IMG/VR virus record: IMGVR_UViG_3300035670_000571
Coordinates: 1-39,271 of that record
Reading direction: 5' to 3' (one strand)
DNA from: a virus
DNA: 39,271 nucleotides
The position numbers and the translations under genes are program-made. The notes below the pieces were generated by a model. It searched no databases and was not told the DNA's origin. It was given only the letters and a program-made list of their open reading frames with translations. This document shows, piece by piece, positions 16,084 through 22,151 of this stretch. Every line of letters begins with the position of its first letter. Within the stretch, counting starts at the first letter, position 1.

Positions 16084-16243
16084 TTGCTCTCTCCTTTATT
16101 GCGTCTATGTCGGCTTTGTTCTGTTTCGCCATATACTCTATCAACTCTAACTGCTCCTGCGTGACCCACCACGCAGGCAACTTCACGAAGCCCGCCAACC
16201 TCAACGCTCTCGCGCCGGGGCTGTTGGATGGGTCACGGGGCAT
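16055..16243 (-). CDS. Short phage protein, unknown (WVTQEQLELI motif)
   Basis: A 62-residue protein with a proline/arginine-rich start, a LPAWWVTQEQLELIEYMA segment and an acidic/basic helical end. From memory the WVT-QLELI pattern recurs in small proteins of alphaproteobacterial phages, but no function is attached. It is encoded three bases after its upstream neighbour and overlaps the next gene by 29 bases, within the minus-strand operon. Confidence 0.6.
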   Translation of the reverse strand: MPRDPSNSPGARALRLAGFVKLPAWWVTQEQLELIEYMAKQNKADIDAIKERANAPWIEKDY

Positions 16244-16246
16244 CGG

Positions 16247-16555
16247 CTACACTTCCCAAAGATGCGGTCGACCGGGCGCTTCCACAGTGAAAAAACCAAA
16301 TGCGTTGTGGAAGTCATGCAGGGCGTTGATGTAATCTCGAAGCCTCGCGTTCTCGACATTAGCCTCGGCCATGCGCTCCATCATATCAATGATGCGTTTG
16401 GCCTCCTCCGCCCGCTCGTGCAGCATGACCTTGAGATGATGCTTTGTGAGCCGCTCAGATGGTCGGTCGAAGTAGACAGGATGCGGATATGTGATGTCGC
16501 ACATGATCCGCTCCATCTCGCCCTTGGTCGTCCTGTATAGTTTAAGACTGCTCAT
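16247..16555 (-). CDS. Small helical protein, unknown
   Basis: A 102-residue protein. The C-terminal two thirds (about 38-90) are a long charged helix with heptad character (MLHERAEEAKRIIDMMERM). The start overlaps the stop of the upstream gene (ATGA) and is preceded by the reiterated ribosome-binding element described at 16551-16576. A later in-frame Met (residue 14) is a possible alternative start. No domain recognised. Confidence 0.6.
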   Translation of the reverse strand: MSSLKLYRTTKGEMERIMCDITYPHPVYFDRPSERLTKHHLKVMLHERAEEAKRIIDMMERMAEANVENARLRDYINALHDFHNAFGFFTVEAPGRPHLWEV

Positions 16556-16576
16556 CCCTTCTCTCCCTCAATCTCG
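16551..16576 (-). repeat. 26-bp gene-junction repeat, copy 1
   Basis: This 26-bp block recurs at 16931-16956 with a single mismatch. On the coding strand it encodes the last residues of one gene (a Glu-Gly-Glu-Lys-Gly type end), a purine-rich Shine-Dalgarno stretch (GGGAGAGAAGGG) and the overlapping ATGA start of the next gene. Both copies sit exactly 380 bp apart at equivalent positions, which suggests duplication of the junction cassette. Confidence 0.85.
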
Positions 16577-16935
16577 TCTACACCGGACTGCATTTGCCCC
16601 CGTATCCACTCTACCTGCTCTGGCGTCTGAACAAGGTCGTCGCTCCAACGTGTGCTGATACGACTATCCTCAAAAACTGTAATGCTTGCGATGGGGTGGC
16701 CTATCGCGCTGTCCATCGAAGCGGCCATTCCGTCGGACAGCCACGCTAATTTACGCAGGGTGTCGGCGACAAACGTGTGCCAGCTTGCGTCAATATCGTG
16801 TTCTCCTGCGTTGGAAACTGATGCCCAAACCTCGCTGTTGTCTGAGTTGAAATATACGTCGAGCGAGATGAAGTGAGCAGACCTGCTTTTGTCCGCATCT
16901 GCCTTAACCTTGGCAAAATCTATTACCTCACTCAT
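16552..16935 (-). CDS. Small protein of minus-strand operon, unknown
   Basis: A 127-residue protein of mixed strand/helix character (FISLDVYFNSDNSEVWASV, then a helix around LRKLAWLSDGMAASMD). It ends with the same kind of GEKG tail as its upstream neighbour because the two genes share a repeated 3' junction. Starts with ATG overlapping the upstream stop, ends with overlap into the next start. No family recognised. Confidence 0.6.
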   Translation of the reverse strand: MSEVIDFAKVKADADKSRSAHFISLDVYFNSDNSEVWASVSNAGEHDIDASWHTFVADTLRKLAWLSDGMAASMDSAIGHPIASITVFEDSRISTRWSDDLVQTPEQVEWIRGQMQSGVDEIEGEKG

Positions 16936-16956
16936 CCCTTCTCTCCCTTAATCTCG
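16931..16956 (-). repeat. 26-bp gene-junction repeat, copy 2
   Basis: Second copy of the block at 16551-16576, differing at one base (16949 versus 16569). It contains the end of the coiled-coil gene, the purine-rich ribosome-binding site and the ATGA start of the 127-residue gene. Confidence 0.85.
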
Positions 16957-17423
16957 GCCAGCGCGGTGCGGGCGATCTCTTTAGCGGTGGGCTGCGGGTC
17001 TTTCACATAGTCTGGCACGTTGTTGACCCTGTAGTCCCCTTTGCTGATGCGATCCAAAGCCTCCACCGCCTTCGCCAGCTTGGCTTTCCACGCCTCCTCT
17101 CTTTTTGCGCCGTCAACAACCATTTGGTCATATCTCCGCAACATCTGACCGCGCTCTGACATCAAGCCGGAAAGCCTTGTGTTCTCCTTCTCCAACTCAG
17201 CAGCGAGTTTCTCCATCACGGCCTGCGCCATGCGGCAGGTTTTGAGGTCACGCTCCAACTCCTCCGCATAAGCCTCGGCCTCCTTGGCGTCAGCACGGGC
17301 GGCTTCGAGTTGCTCGGTCAGTTCTTCGATGCGGTCGGCAAGATCACCATACAGGGCACCTGTGGACATGCGGTCATCACGCTGAGCAAGTCGTGCCATC
17401 TTCACCAGTTCTTCGTCAGTCAT
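16932..17423 (-). CDS. Coiled-coil protein, unknown function
   Basis: A 163-residue protein. Residues about 25-125 are a long Glu/Ala/Lys-rich coiled coil (for example LEAARADAKEAEAYAEELE). The C-terminal 40 residues (ALDRISKGDY, then AKEIARTALAEIKG) form a motif I have seen at the ends of small proteins in Rhodobacter-type phages. It starts in an ATGA overlap with the upstream gene. It may mediate oligomerisation; the role is unknown. Confidence 0.6.
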   Translation of the reverse strand: MTDEELVKMARLAQRDDRMSTGALYGDLADRIEELTEQLEAARADAKEAEAYAEELERDLKTCRMAQAVMEKLAAELEKENTRLSGLMSERGQMLRRYDQMVVDGAKREEAWKAKLAKAVEALDRISKGDYRVNNVPDYVKDPQPTAKEIARTALAEIKGEKG

Positions 17424-17791
17424 TCGTCATCACCCCTCTCAAAGTGCCTTTCATACTCGCGCTCAAGGATGCGGAAGACCGCAGGGTGATCCCCGTCTCT
17501 CAAGTAATGCTCGACCAAAGGCCACACATACTCAGAGGCATACAGCGAAGTGCCGTCGTGCCAGCACTGACCACCTGTCACCGGGCAATTGACGTGATGT
17601 GGCGCGGTCTTCCCACCAGTCGGATCAAAGCAATGGTGGAACTCAAGGCCGCATGAAGGATCATACTTGCTGTCGTTATGGATTGAGACGTGAAAGTGGA
17701 TGCCGCCTCTCGGCCCGCGAAGTTCCCAACGGTGGCGCACCGAGGTGAACGCCCTTGTCCATTGGTATTTGTGGCCTGCAAATTTGCTCAT
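17420..17791 (-). CDS. His/Cys-rich small protein, possibly metal-binding
   Basis: A 123-residue protein using the ATG at 17791, which overlaps the upstream TGA and has a GGGGGCGG purine stretch before it; a start 18 bases farther upstream is less likely. It has an aromatic, strand-rich N terminus (RWELRGPRGGIHFHVSIH). A His/Cys cluster follows (FHHCFD, HHVNCPVTGGQCWHDG) that could hold zinc. It ends in an acidic helix. No known domain recognised. Confidence 0.6.
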   Translation of the reverse strand: MSKFAGHKYQWTRAFTSVRHRWELRGPRGGIHFHVSIHNDSKYDPSCGLEFHHCFDPTGGKTAPHHVNCPVTGGQCWHDGTSLYASEYVWPLVEHYLRDGDHPAVFRILEREYERHFERGDDE

Positions 17792-18003
17792 TTCCGCCCC
17801 CTTTCCCAAGCCGCCCGGCTCAACCGGTTGGCCAGCGCGTCGATGTCCTCGATGCCGATCTGGCGATTGCTAATGATGGACCAGTAGACGAGGTCCATGA
17901 ACCTCTTGGGCGGCAGCACCTGCACTGCGCTGTTGATCCATATTGCGGCCTCTGCCTGCACATCACGGTGCGGCATGACCGCCTGCTTCTTCCTCCAGAA
18001 CAT
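17788..18003 (-). CDS. Small protein, unknown
   Basis: A 71-residue protein preceded by GGGAGAT eight bases before the ATG. It has a basic N terminus, a hydrophobic helix around AAIWINSAVQVL and a charged C terminus (ANRLSRAAWERGRK). Part of the coupled minus-strand series. No function assigned. Confidence 0.6.
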   Translation of the reverse strand: MFWRKKQAVMPHRDVQAEAAIWINSAVQVLPPKRFMDLVYWSIISNRQIGIEDIDALANRLSRAAWERGRK

Positions 18004-18013
18004 ATCTATCTCC

Positions 18014-18283
18014 CTAGTGTGCTGTTTGCTTGGTTTGTGTTGCTTCGTACATTTCTGCCGTCATCCGCAGACCAAGCGATATTGTTTTTTGGCTCATTCC
18101 ATTGCTCTCGCCAAAGCAATAGATCGCGGTGATCAGCTCATGGATTATTTTAGGTGTATCATCGATGAACGCGCTGTAGAGCGTAAGCGTCAGGGCGCAC
18201 AATTCGGCCTCGCTCAACTCATCAGGCAGCGCGTCTATCACGGCTTGCAGGTGAGCATCTGTCATGTTGGGGCTAAGGCTCAT
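18014..18283 (-). CDS. Small helical protein, unknown
   Basis: An 89-residue protein, predicted all-helical: an N-terminal helix (DAHLQAVIDALPDE), a hydrophobic one (CALTLTLYSAFIDD) and a third with ISLGLRMTAEMYEATQ. Starts in an ATGA overlap with the upstream gene. No family recognised; it may be a small protein inhibitor or adaptor, but nothing in the sequence shows this. Confidence 0.6.
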   Translation of the reverse strand: MSLSPNMTDAHLQAVIDALPDELSEAELCALTLTLYSAFIDDTPKIIHELITAIYCFGESNGMSQKTISLGLRMTAEMYEATQTKQTAH

Positions 18284-18690
18284 GCCACATCCTCCGGCAG
18301 ATCGAAGCAGGTCAGCCGCACCACACGCCCGGCTGCGACCAACTCGGCCAGCTTGGCGGCGATCTTGTCGTCAGCCATGTTCATATCCTCGGCGATCTCT
18401 TCGACGGTGGCGCGGCCATCGGCTTGCAGGTTGCCCAAGATGAAAGCACCCAGCGTATCATTCCGTGATACAGGCTCTGCATCCTCCAGCGAGATCGCCA
18501 GCCAAGGCGTCTTTTCCGGCTGGCTCATGTTCGGCACGATCTGCGCCATGACCTTCTGGCCGGGGCGCAGGCTGGCATCCAAAGCCAGCTTGGACGGGAT
18601 GAACACATTCTGCGTCATGTCGCTGGCGAGGACCGCGAAGGTGGTGCCTGTCTGGAGGCGGTTTGTTACGATAAGTTCAGTCGGTTGCAT
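18280..18690 (-). CDS. Predicted OB-fold plus winged-helix protein
   Basis: A 136-residue protein using the ATG at 18690 (GGAG seven bases upstream), inside the last codons of the preceding gene. Residues 1-65 are strand-rich with FVIP-type turns and RPGQKVMAQIVPN, suggestive of a small beta barrel of OB/cold-shock type. Residues 75-130 (GAFILGNLQADGRATVEEIAE, then AAKLAELVAAGRVVRL) look like a winged helix-turn-helix. This arrangement suggests nucleic-acid binding and possible regulation of transcription. Domain calls are from pattern only. Confidence 0.55.
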   Translation of the reverse strand: MQPTELIVTNRLQTGTTFAVLASDMTQNVFIPSKLALDASLRPGQKVMAQIVPNMSQPEKTPWLAISLEDAEPVSRNDTLGAFILGNLQADGRATVEEIAEDMNMADDKIAAKLAELVAAGRVVRLTCFDLPEDVA

Positions 18691-18865
18691 TGTTTTTCTC
18701 CAGATATGCAAGTTGGTCTTCGGCGTCGCGTTGATAATGGATCAGGATCATAATCTCTTCCCCGACCCATGACGGCCTGACGCCCGTGCCGTATCGCTTT
18801 TCTAGATCGTCGATCTGCTCCTGCTTGCGTGCGATGTAGGCGCGGCATTCTTCTTTGGTCATCAC
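18677..18865 (-). CDS. Small helical protein, unknown
   Basis: A 62-residue protein. The GTG at 18865 overlaps the upstream TGA, and an ATG follows at 18862; either may serve. It is a helical, charged protein with EQIDDLEKRYG and DAEDQLAYLEKN. It overlaps the next gene start by 14 bases. No domain recognised. Confidence 0.55.
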   Translation of the reverse strand: MMTKEECRAYIARKQEQIDDLEKRYGTGVRPSWVGEEIMILIHYQRDAEDQLAYLEKNNATD

Positions 18866-19059
18866 ATGATCCCCAATCTATCCAGTGCGAAGTATGATTT
18901 CCTGTAGTGCTTGATAAGTCGGTCTACGCGCTCGATCTTGTCTCTGACCTGAATGTGCGGTGTCGGCTGGTCTCCGGGAATATTTGTCAGCGTCTCGCGG
19001 TAATCCCACAGCGCGGTCAGCACGATGTGGGTGTCCATTGCTCCAAGTCTGACAGCCAT
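18862..19059 (-). CDS. Small protein, unknown
   Basis: A 65-residue protein whose ATG lies one base after the stop of the 32-residue membrane peptide, preceded by GGTGGTGAG. The charged central region (RDKIERVDRLIKHYRK) is helical. It is the second gene of the minus-strand operon. An internal Met at residue 8 is an alternative start. Confidence 0.55.
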   Translation of the reverse strand: MAVRLGAMDTHIVLTALWDYRETLTNIPGDQPTPHIQVRDKIERVDRLIKHYRKSYFALDRLGIM

Positions 19060-19060
19060 C

Positions 19061-19159
19061 TCACCACCCCATCCCGAAGCCGAAGAGGAAGCCCGCGTAG
19101 AGCAGGCCGAAGATGCAGAGGATGCCGATCAGGTCGGCGGCGATGTCACGGATTTTCAT
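19061..19159 (-). CDS. 32-residue single-span membrane micropeptide, first gene of the minus operon
   Basis: An open frame of 32 codons on the minus strand, with GGAG eight bases before the ATG at 19159 and the next gene starting one base after its stop. The peptide begins MKIRDIAAD and then has about 20 hydrophobic residues (LIGILCIFGLLYAGFLFGFG), a clear membrane span, and ends in MGW. Ribosome-binding site, spacing and position directly behind a candidate promoter support it being real despite its size. It could be a membrane effector, for example of host physiology or superinfection; unknown. Confidence 0.6.
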   Translation of the reverse strand: MKIRDIAADLIGILCIFGLLYAGFLFGFGMGW

Positions 19160-19193
19160 TTGGGTTTCTCCATGTTTGATAGTTCGTAGGACC

Positions 19194-19221
19194 ACCATAC
19201 AGCCTACTACACCTCATGCAA
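19194..19221 (-). promoter_or_regulatory. Candidate promoter for the minus-strand operon
   Basis: On the minus strand TTGCAT (19221-19216) and TATGGT (19199-19194) are spaced by 16 bases. Transcription would begin about 28 bases before the 32-residue peptide gene. The same TTGCAT with 16-base spacing recurs ahead of the SprT-like gene. Consensus match is partial. Confidence 0.45.
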
Positions 19222-19235
19222 GCAGAAAAATGCAC

Positions 19236-19264
19236 TTGACGCAAAATTATTTCACAAATAGACA
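19236..19264 (+). promoter_or_regulatory. Candidate sigma70-type promoter for the early operon
   Basis: TTGACG (19236-19241), 17-base A+T-rich spacer, TAGACA (19259-19264), about 28 bases before the GTG start of the HTH gene. It lies in the 132-base gap between the divergent operons, so a regulator binding here, perhaps the HTH protein, could switch both directions. Confidence 0.5.
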
Positions 19265-19291
19265 GATCGAACCAAAGCACAGGAGGACGCC

Positions 19292-19492
19292 GTGAAGGCT
19301 CAAGACCAAATCAGACAGTGGGCGGCGGACGGCGGGCGCAAGCTTGGCTGGATCGCTGACCAAGTCCCCGTCGCCAAATCCAGCATGTCGCGCTGGATGC
19401 AGAACAACATCACGCCCGGCGCGATCTACCGCAACCGGCTGGCCGAGATCACGGGCATCGACAGCCTGCGCGACAAGGGGACGTGGAAATGA
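19292..19492 (+). CDS. Small helix-turn-helix regulator, Cro/XRE-like
   Basis: A 66-residue protein started by GTG, with a strong AGGAGG five bases upstream. The helix-turn-helix is at about residues 16-45 (KLGWIADQVPVAKSSMSRWM), followed by a basic region and a short C-terminal helix. It is the first gene right of the divergent control region and overlaps the next gene (ATGA). Its position and fold suggest a regulator of the early/minus-strand switch. No integrase is present, so there is no evidence for lysogeny. Confidence 0.7.
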   Translation: MKAQDQIRQWAADGGRKLGWIADQVPVAKSSMSRWMQNNITPGAIYRNRLAEITGIDSLRDKGTWK

Positions 19493-19755
19493 ACCGGGGT
19501 CAGATACTCGACACCGCGAAGGCGTACGTCACCAAGGATCGGGACGCCACGCACGGCGATGCGGAGAGCAATTTTAATCTCATCGCCCTGTACTGGACCG
19601 CGCACCTCGACACCATCGTGACCGCCCACGACGTGGCCGTGATGATGACGTTGTTGAAGCTGGCCCGCGCCAAGTCGAACCCAGCCCACGCGGACAACTG
19701 GATCGACGGCTGTGGCTATCTGGCCTGCGGCGGCGAAATTGCGGTGGCACCCTGA
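19489..19755 (+). CDS. DUF6378-type protein
   Basis: An 88-residue protein with the start at 19489 chosen because it overlaps the upstream stop. Motifs typical of DUF6378 are visible: RGQILDTAKAYVTKDRDATHG, then an HDVAVMMTLLKLAR block and NPAHADNWIDGCGYLACGGE. The family occurs in many alphaproteobacterial phages and prophages near replication genes; its biochemical role is unknown to me. The conserved His/Asp/Asn residues suggest a metal or nucleotide site, which is conjecture. Confidence 0.8.
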   Translation: MNRGQILDTAKAYVTKDRDATHGDAESNFNLIALYWTAHLDTIVTAHDVAVMMTLLKLARAKSNPAHADNWIDGCGYLACGGEIAVAP

Positions 19756-20192
19756 TGTCATACATAATCGGCATCGACCCCGGCAAAAGCGGGGCCATTG
19801 CGCTCCTCGACACTGACGACATGCAGGTCAAGACGTACGACATGCCCGGCACGCTGGACGAGAAGATGGGCCTCATCGCAGGCTTCGGCCCGGTCAAGTG
19901 CTGTTGGCTGGAGCGGCCCTTCTTTCCCCGGATGATCGGGATCAAGAACGCCGTCACCATCGCTGTCGCGTACGGTGAACTGAAGGCTTGCCTGTTCTTT
20001 GGCGGCGTGCCGACGTTCGAGGTGGACCCGTCGGCGTGGAAGAAGACCATGCGGCTATCGACCGACAAGAACGCCAGCCGCGCGTTGGCCAGCCAATATT
20101 TCCCCGACTGCTCGGACCAGTGGAAGCGGGTGAAGGACGACGGCAGGGCCGAGGCTGCATTGATCGCACACTACGGATGGAGCAAGCGATGA
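19755..20192 (+). CDS. RuvC-like Holliday junction resolvase
   Basis: A 145-residue protein with the RNase H-like RuvC fold pattern. The IIGIDPGKSGAIAL start gives catalytic Asp8, WLERPFF gives Glu53, and the C-terminal KDDGRAEAALIA block gives the last acidic residues (Asp128/129, Glu133). Such phage resolvases cut four-way junctions, clearing branched DNA before packaging and supporting recombination. It sits in the replication module, coupled to the DUF6378 gene and the following gene by one- and four-base overlaps. Confidence 0.88.
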   Translation: MSYIIGIDPGKSGAIALLDTDDMQVKTYDMPGTLDEKMGLIAGFGPVKCCWLERPFFPRMIGIKNAVTIAVAYGELKACLFFGGVPTFEVDPSAWKKTMRLSTDKNASRALASQYFPDCSDQWKRVKDDGRAEAALIAHYGWSKR

Positions 20193-20512
20193 CGAGACGA
20201 CAATTCACAGGGCGCTCGGAGGACATGTACGCCCGGTACGACGATCAGGTCCAGAAAAACCGGGACTTCATTGTGGCAGCCCGTGACGCCAACATCATCG
20301 GCGAGCTGTTCTGGCCAAACTATGAGGCCGCGCCTTGGCATCTCCAAGTGGCGATCGGCAACCAACTCATCAATTTCTGGCCACACAAGGCAAAGGCTCA
20401 CGTCGCCTATGAGTCGAGTGTCGCCTACGGTCTGCCAGCCATGATTGCTATTGTGCGTCGCGTGCAGGGTGACGCCTTTGAAGACTTTGATCTTGTGGAG
20501 AGAGACGCATGA
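20189..20512 (+). CDS. Small early protein, unknown
   Basis: A 107-residue protein using the ATG at 20189, overlapping the resolvase stop. It is helical overall, with aromatic-rich central segments (LFWPNYEAAPWHLQVAIG) and an acidic C terminus. It lies between the resolvase and the RecE-like nuclease and is overlapped by the latter's start (ATGA). A role in recombination is suggested only by location. Confidence 0.6.
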   Translation: MTRRQFTGRSEDMYARYDDQVQKNRDFIVAARDANIIGELFWPNYEAAPWHLQVAIGNQLINFWPHKAKAHVAYESSVAYGLPAMIAIVRRVQGDAFEDFDLVERDA

Positions 20513-21321
20513 TCCGCGACATGACCAACGAAGAATACCACGCCCACCCTAACATCTCGTCCAGCGACGTGAAGGCGGTGGCAGCCAAGTCGCTGGCCCA
20601 CTGGAAGGCGAAGGTCTACAAGGCCAGCCCAGCCTTCGCTCTGGGCAGCGCCGTGCATGCTCTAGTGCTGGAGCCTGAGAAGAGCCTTGTCTTGCGTGGC
20701 CCCGAGGATCGCCGGGGCAACAAGTGGAAGGAGGCGCAGCTTGCCGCCGATCTGGACGGCAAGATCCTCCTGACCGAGGCCGACTTCGATCTGGCCGAGA
20801 AGATCGCCGAGGAGACGCGCGCACACCCCGTGGTGGCCCGCTATCTCATCGACAAGACATTCGTCGCCGAGGCCAGCTTTTTCGCCACCGACCCCATCAC
20901 GGGCGTGAACATTAAGTGCCGCCCCGACGGCTACCTGCAGGGGGCTGGCGTCGTGTTCGACATCAAGACGACCAGAGACGCCAGCCCGAGCGGCTTCCCG
21001 CGCGAGATCAGGGGCTACAATTACGACCTGCAGGCGGCCTTCTACCTGCGCTGCCTGCGCGCGGCTGGCTTTGAGGCCAGATCGTTTATCTTTGTGGCCG
21101 TCGAGAAGGAGGCACCCTTCGCCGTCGGCCTGCACGAACTGACCGAAGACTACCTCGCCGTCGCCGATATGCGCGTCACGGCGACCCTCGAAGAGATCAG
21201 CCGCGCGGAGGCATTTGACACCTTCCAAACGGGCTGGCCTTTGATTAACCATGTTGACCTGCCCCGGTGGCAGGTGGACCGAGCCGAGGACGATGTGTTC
21301 GATGAACAGATCGACTTCTAA
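20509..21321 (+). CDS. PD-(D/E)XK exonuclease, RecE/exodeoxyribonuclease VIII-like
   Basis: A 270-residue protein. The opening MTNEEYHAHPNISSSDVK and FALGSAVHALVLEP (His50) are the family signature of phage PDDEXK exonucleases (exodeoxyribonuclease 8-like domain). The catalytic core follows: KCRPDGYL (Asp140), FDIKTT (Asp151, Lys153) and YDLQAAFYL (Gln175). It would degrade one strand of double-stranded ends to make 3' overhangs for annealing. It directly precedes the ssDNA-binding protein gene, as in many phage recombination cassettes. No RecT-type annealing protein is recognised. Confidence 0.88.
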   Translation: MIRDMTNEEYHAHPNISSSDVKAVAAKSLAHWKAKVYKASPAFALGSAVHALVLEPEKSLVLRGPEDRRGNKWKEAQLAADLDGKILLTEADFDLAEKIAEETRAHPVVARYLIDKTFVAEASFFATDPITGVNIKCRPDGYLQGAGVVFDIKTTRDASPSGFPREIRGYNYDLQAAFYLRCLRAAGFEARSFIFVAVEKEAPFAVGLHELTEDYLAVADMRVTATLEEISRAEAFDTFQTGWPLINHVDLPRWQVDRAEDDVFDEQIDF

Positions 21322-21344
21322 CCCCACGCCGAGAGGAGATACCA

Positions 21345-22001
21345 ATGGCGAACAATGATGACTTCCTGAAGGTGCTGATGAAGGGCACCCTGCAGTACCC
21401 CAAACTGAACCAGACCTATCGGTTCAACACCCAGAAGCAGGCCAGCGAGCCGTGCGCCCCGACGGCTTCCAACGCCGCGTGGTCGGTTGAGGTCGAGATG
21501 CCGAAGGAGGACGCCAAGCCGATCTACGACGCGCTGAAGGCACACTACGAGGCTTCCCGCGCACGCAGCCCGAAGATGCCGCAGTTTGCGAAGGTCTTCG
21601 GCATGAAGAAGGTGAAGGACGCCAGCGGCAACGAGACGGGCATGGTTCGCTTCGCGGCCAAGCGCAACGGCACCAAGAAGGACGGATCGGCCAACGCGGC
21701 CCCGACCGTGATCGACGGGCAGAAGCAGCCGCTGGCGGATCTCGCGATTTGGGGCGGCTCCAAGGGCACCGTGCGCGCTTGGGCTGTGGCCGTGGTCGAT
21801 CCTGACGGCTTGGGCGGCATCAGCCTCTTGCTGGACGCCGTGCAGGTGACCGAGGCTGTCTACGGCGGCAACGGGCTGGACGACTTTGAGACCGTCACCC
21901 CCAAGGATGACCCGTTCGAGAAGAAGGGCCTCTCGGAGCAGAAGCGCCAATCGATTGCCGACGATCTGGGAGATGACATCCCTTTTGATTTTGCCGCGTA
22001 G
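21345..22001 (+). CDS. Phage single-stranded DNA-binding protein, T7 gp2.5-like
   Basis: A 218-residue protein preceded by GAGAGGAGA. The sequence is strand-rich with LMKGTLQYPKLNQ near the start, a central KVFGMKKVKDASGNETG region, and a Gly-rich GTVRAWAVAVVD strand followed by SLLLDAVQV. It ends in a strongly acidic tail (DDLGDDIPFDF) that typically contacts replication partners. This combination fits the OB-fold SSBs of podoviruses. It would coat ssDNA during replication and recombination. Confidence 0.78.
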   Translation: MANNDDFLKVLMKGTLQYPKLNQTYRFNTQKQASEPCAPTASNAAWSVEVEMPKEDAKPIYDALKAHYEASRARSPKMPQFAKVFGMKKVKDASGNETGMVRFAAKRNGTKKDGSANAAPTVIDGQKQPLADLAIWGGSKGTVRAWAVAVVDPDGLGGISLLLDAVQVTEAVYGGNGLDDFETVTPKDDPFEKKGLSEQKRQSIADDLGDDIPFDFAA

Positions 22002-22033
22002 GTCACGTTGACTTGCGCGGCTAAAATGAAATC

Positions 22034-22065
22034 GGCCCCGGCGTGGGGAGAAACACGCCGGGGCC
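22034..22065 (+). terminator. 12-bp perfect GC hairpin after the SSB gene
   Basis: Bases 22034-22045 and 22054-22065 are perfect inverse complements with an eight-base purine-rich loop. The following bases are TAATCAAAAC with no T-run, so complete termination is uncertain. It may attenuate transcription so that SSB is made in excess over the primase-helicase, or protect the SSB message from 3' decay. Confidence 0.7.
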
Positions 22066-22097
22066 TAATCAAAACGGAACCGAGAGGAGCAAGTTCC

Positions 22098-22151
22098 ATG
22101 AAAACCATACAGTCCAAATCAACGAATATCAAGGATCGCGCATATGTCTGA
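22098..22151 (+). CDS. Possible 17-residue leader peptide before the primase-helicase
   Basis: A short frame with a strong GAGAGGAGC seven bases before its ATG. It encodes a basic 17-residue peptide and ends overlapping the start of the primase-helicase gene (start 22144). The ribosome-binding site is better than that of the large gene, which has its own AAGGA. The arrangement suggests translational coupling; the peptide itself may have no function. Confidence 0.35.
   Translation: MKTIQSKSTNIKDRAYV

Noticed and set aside
19292-19492. HTH gene as evidence of a temperate phage
   Set aside because: No integrase, excisionase, partition gene or attachment site is visible. A small HTH regulator also occurs in virulent phages.
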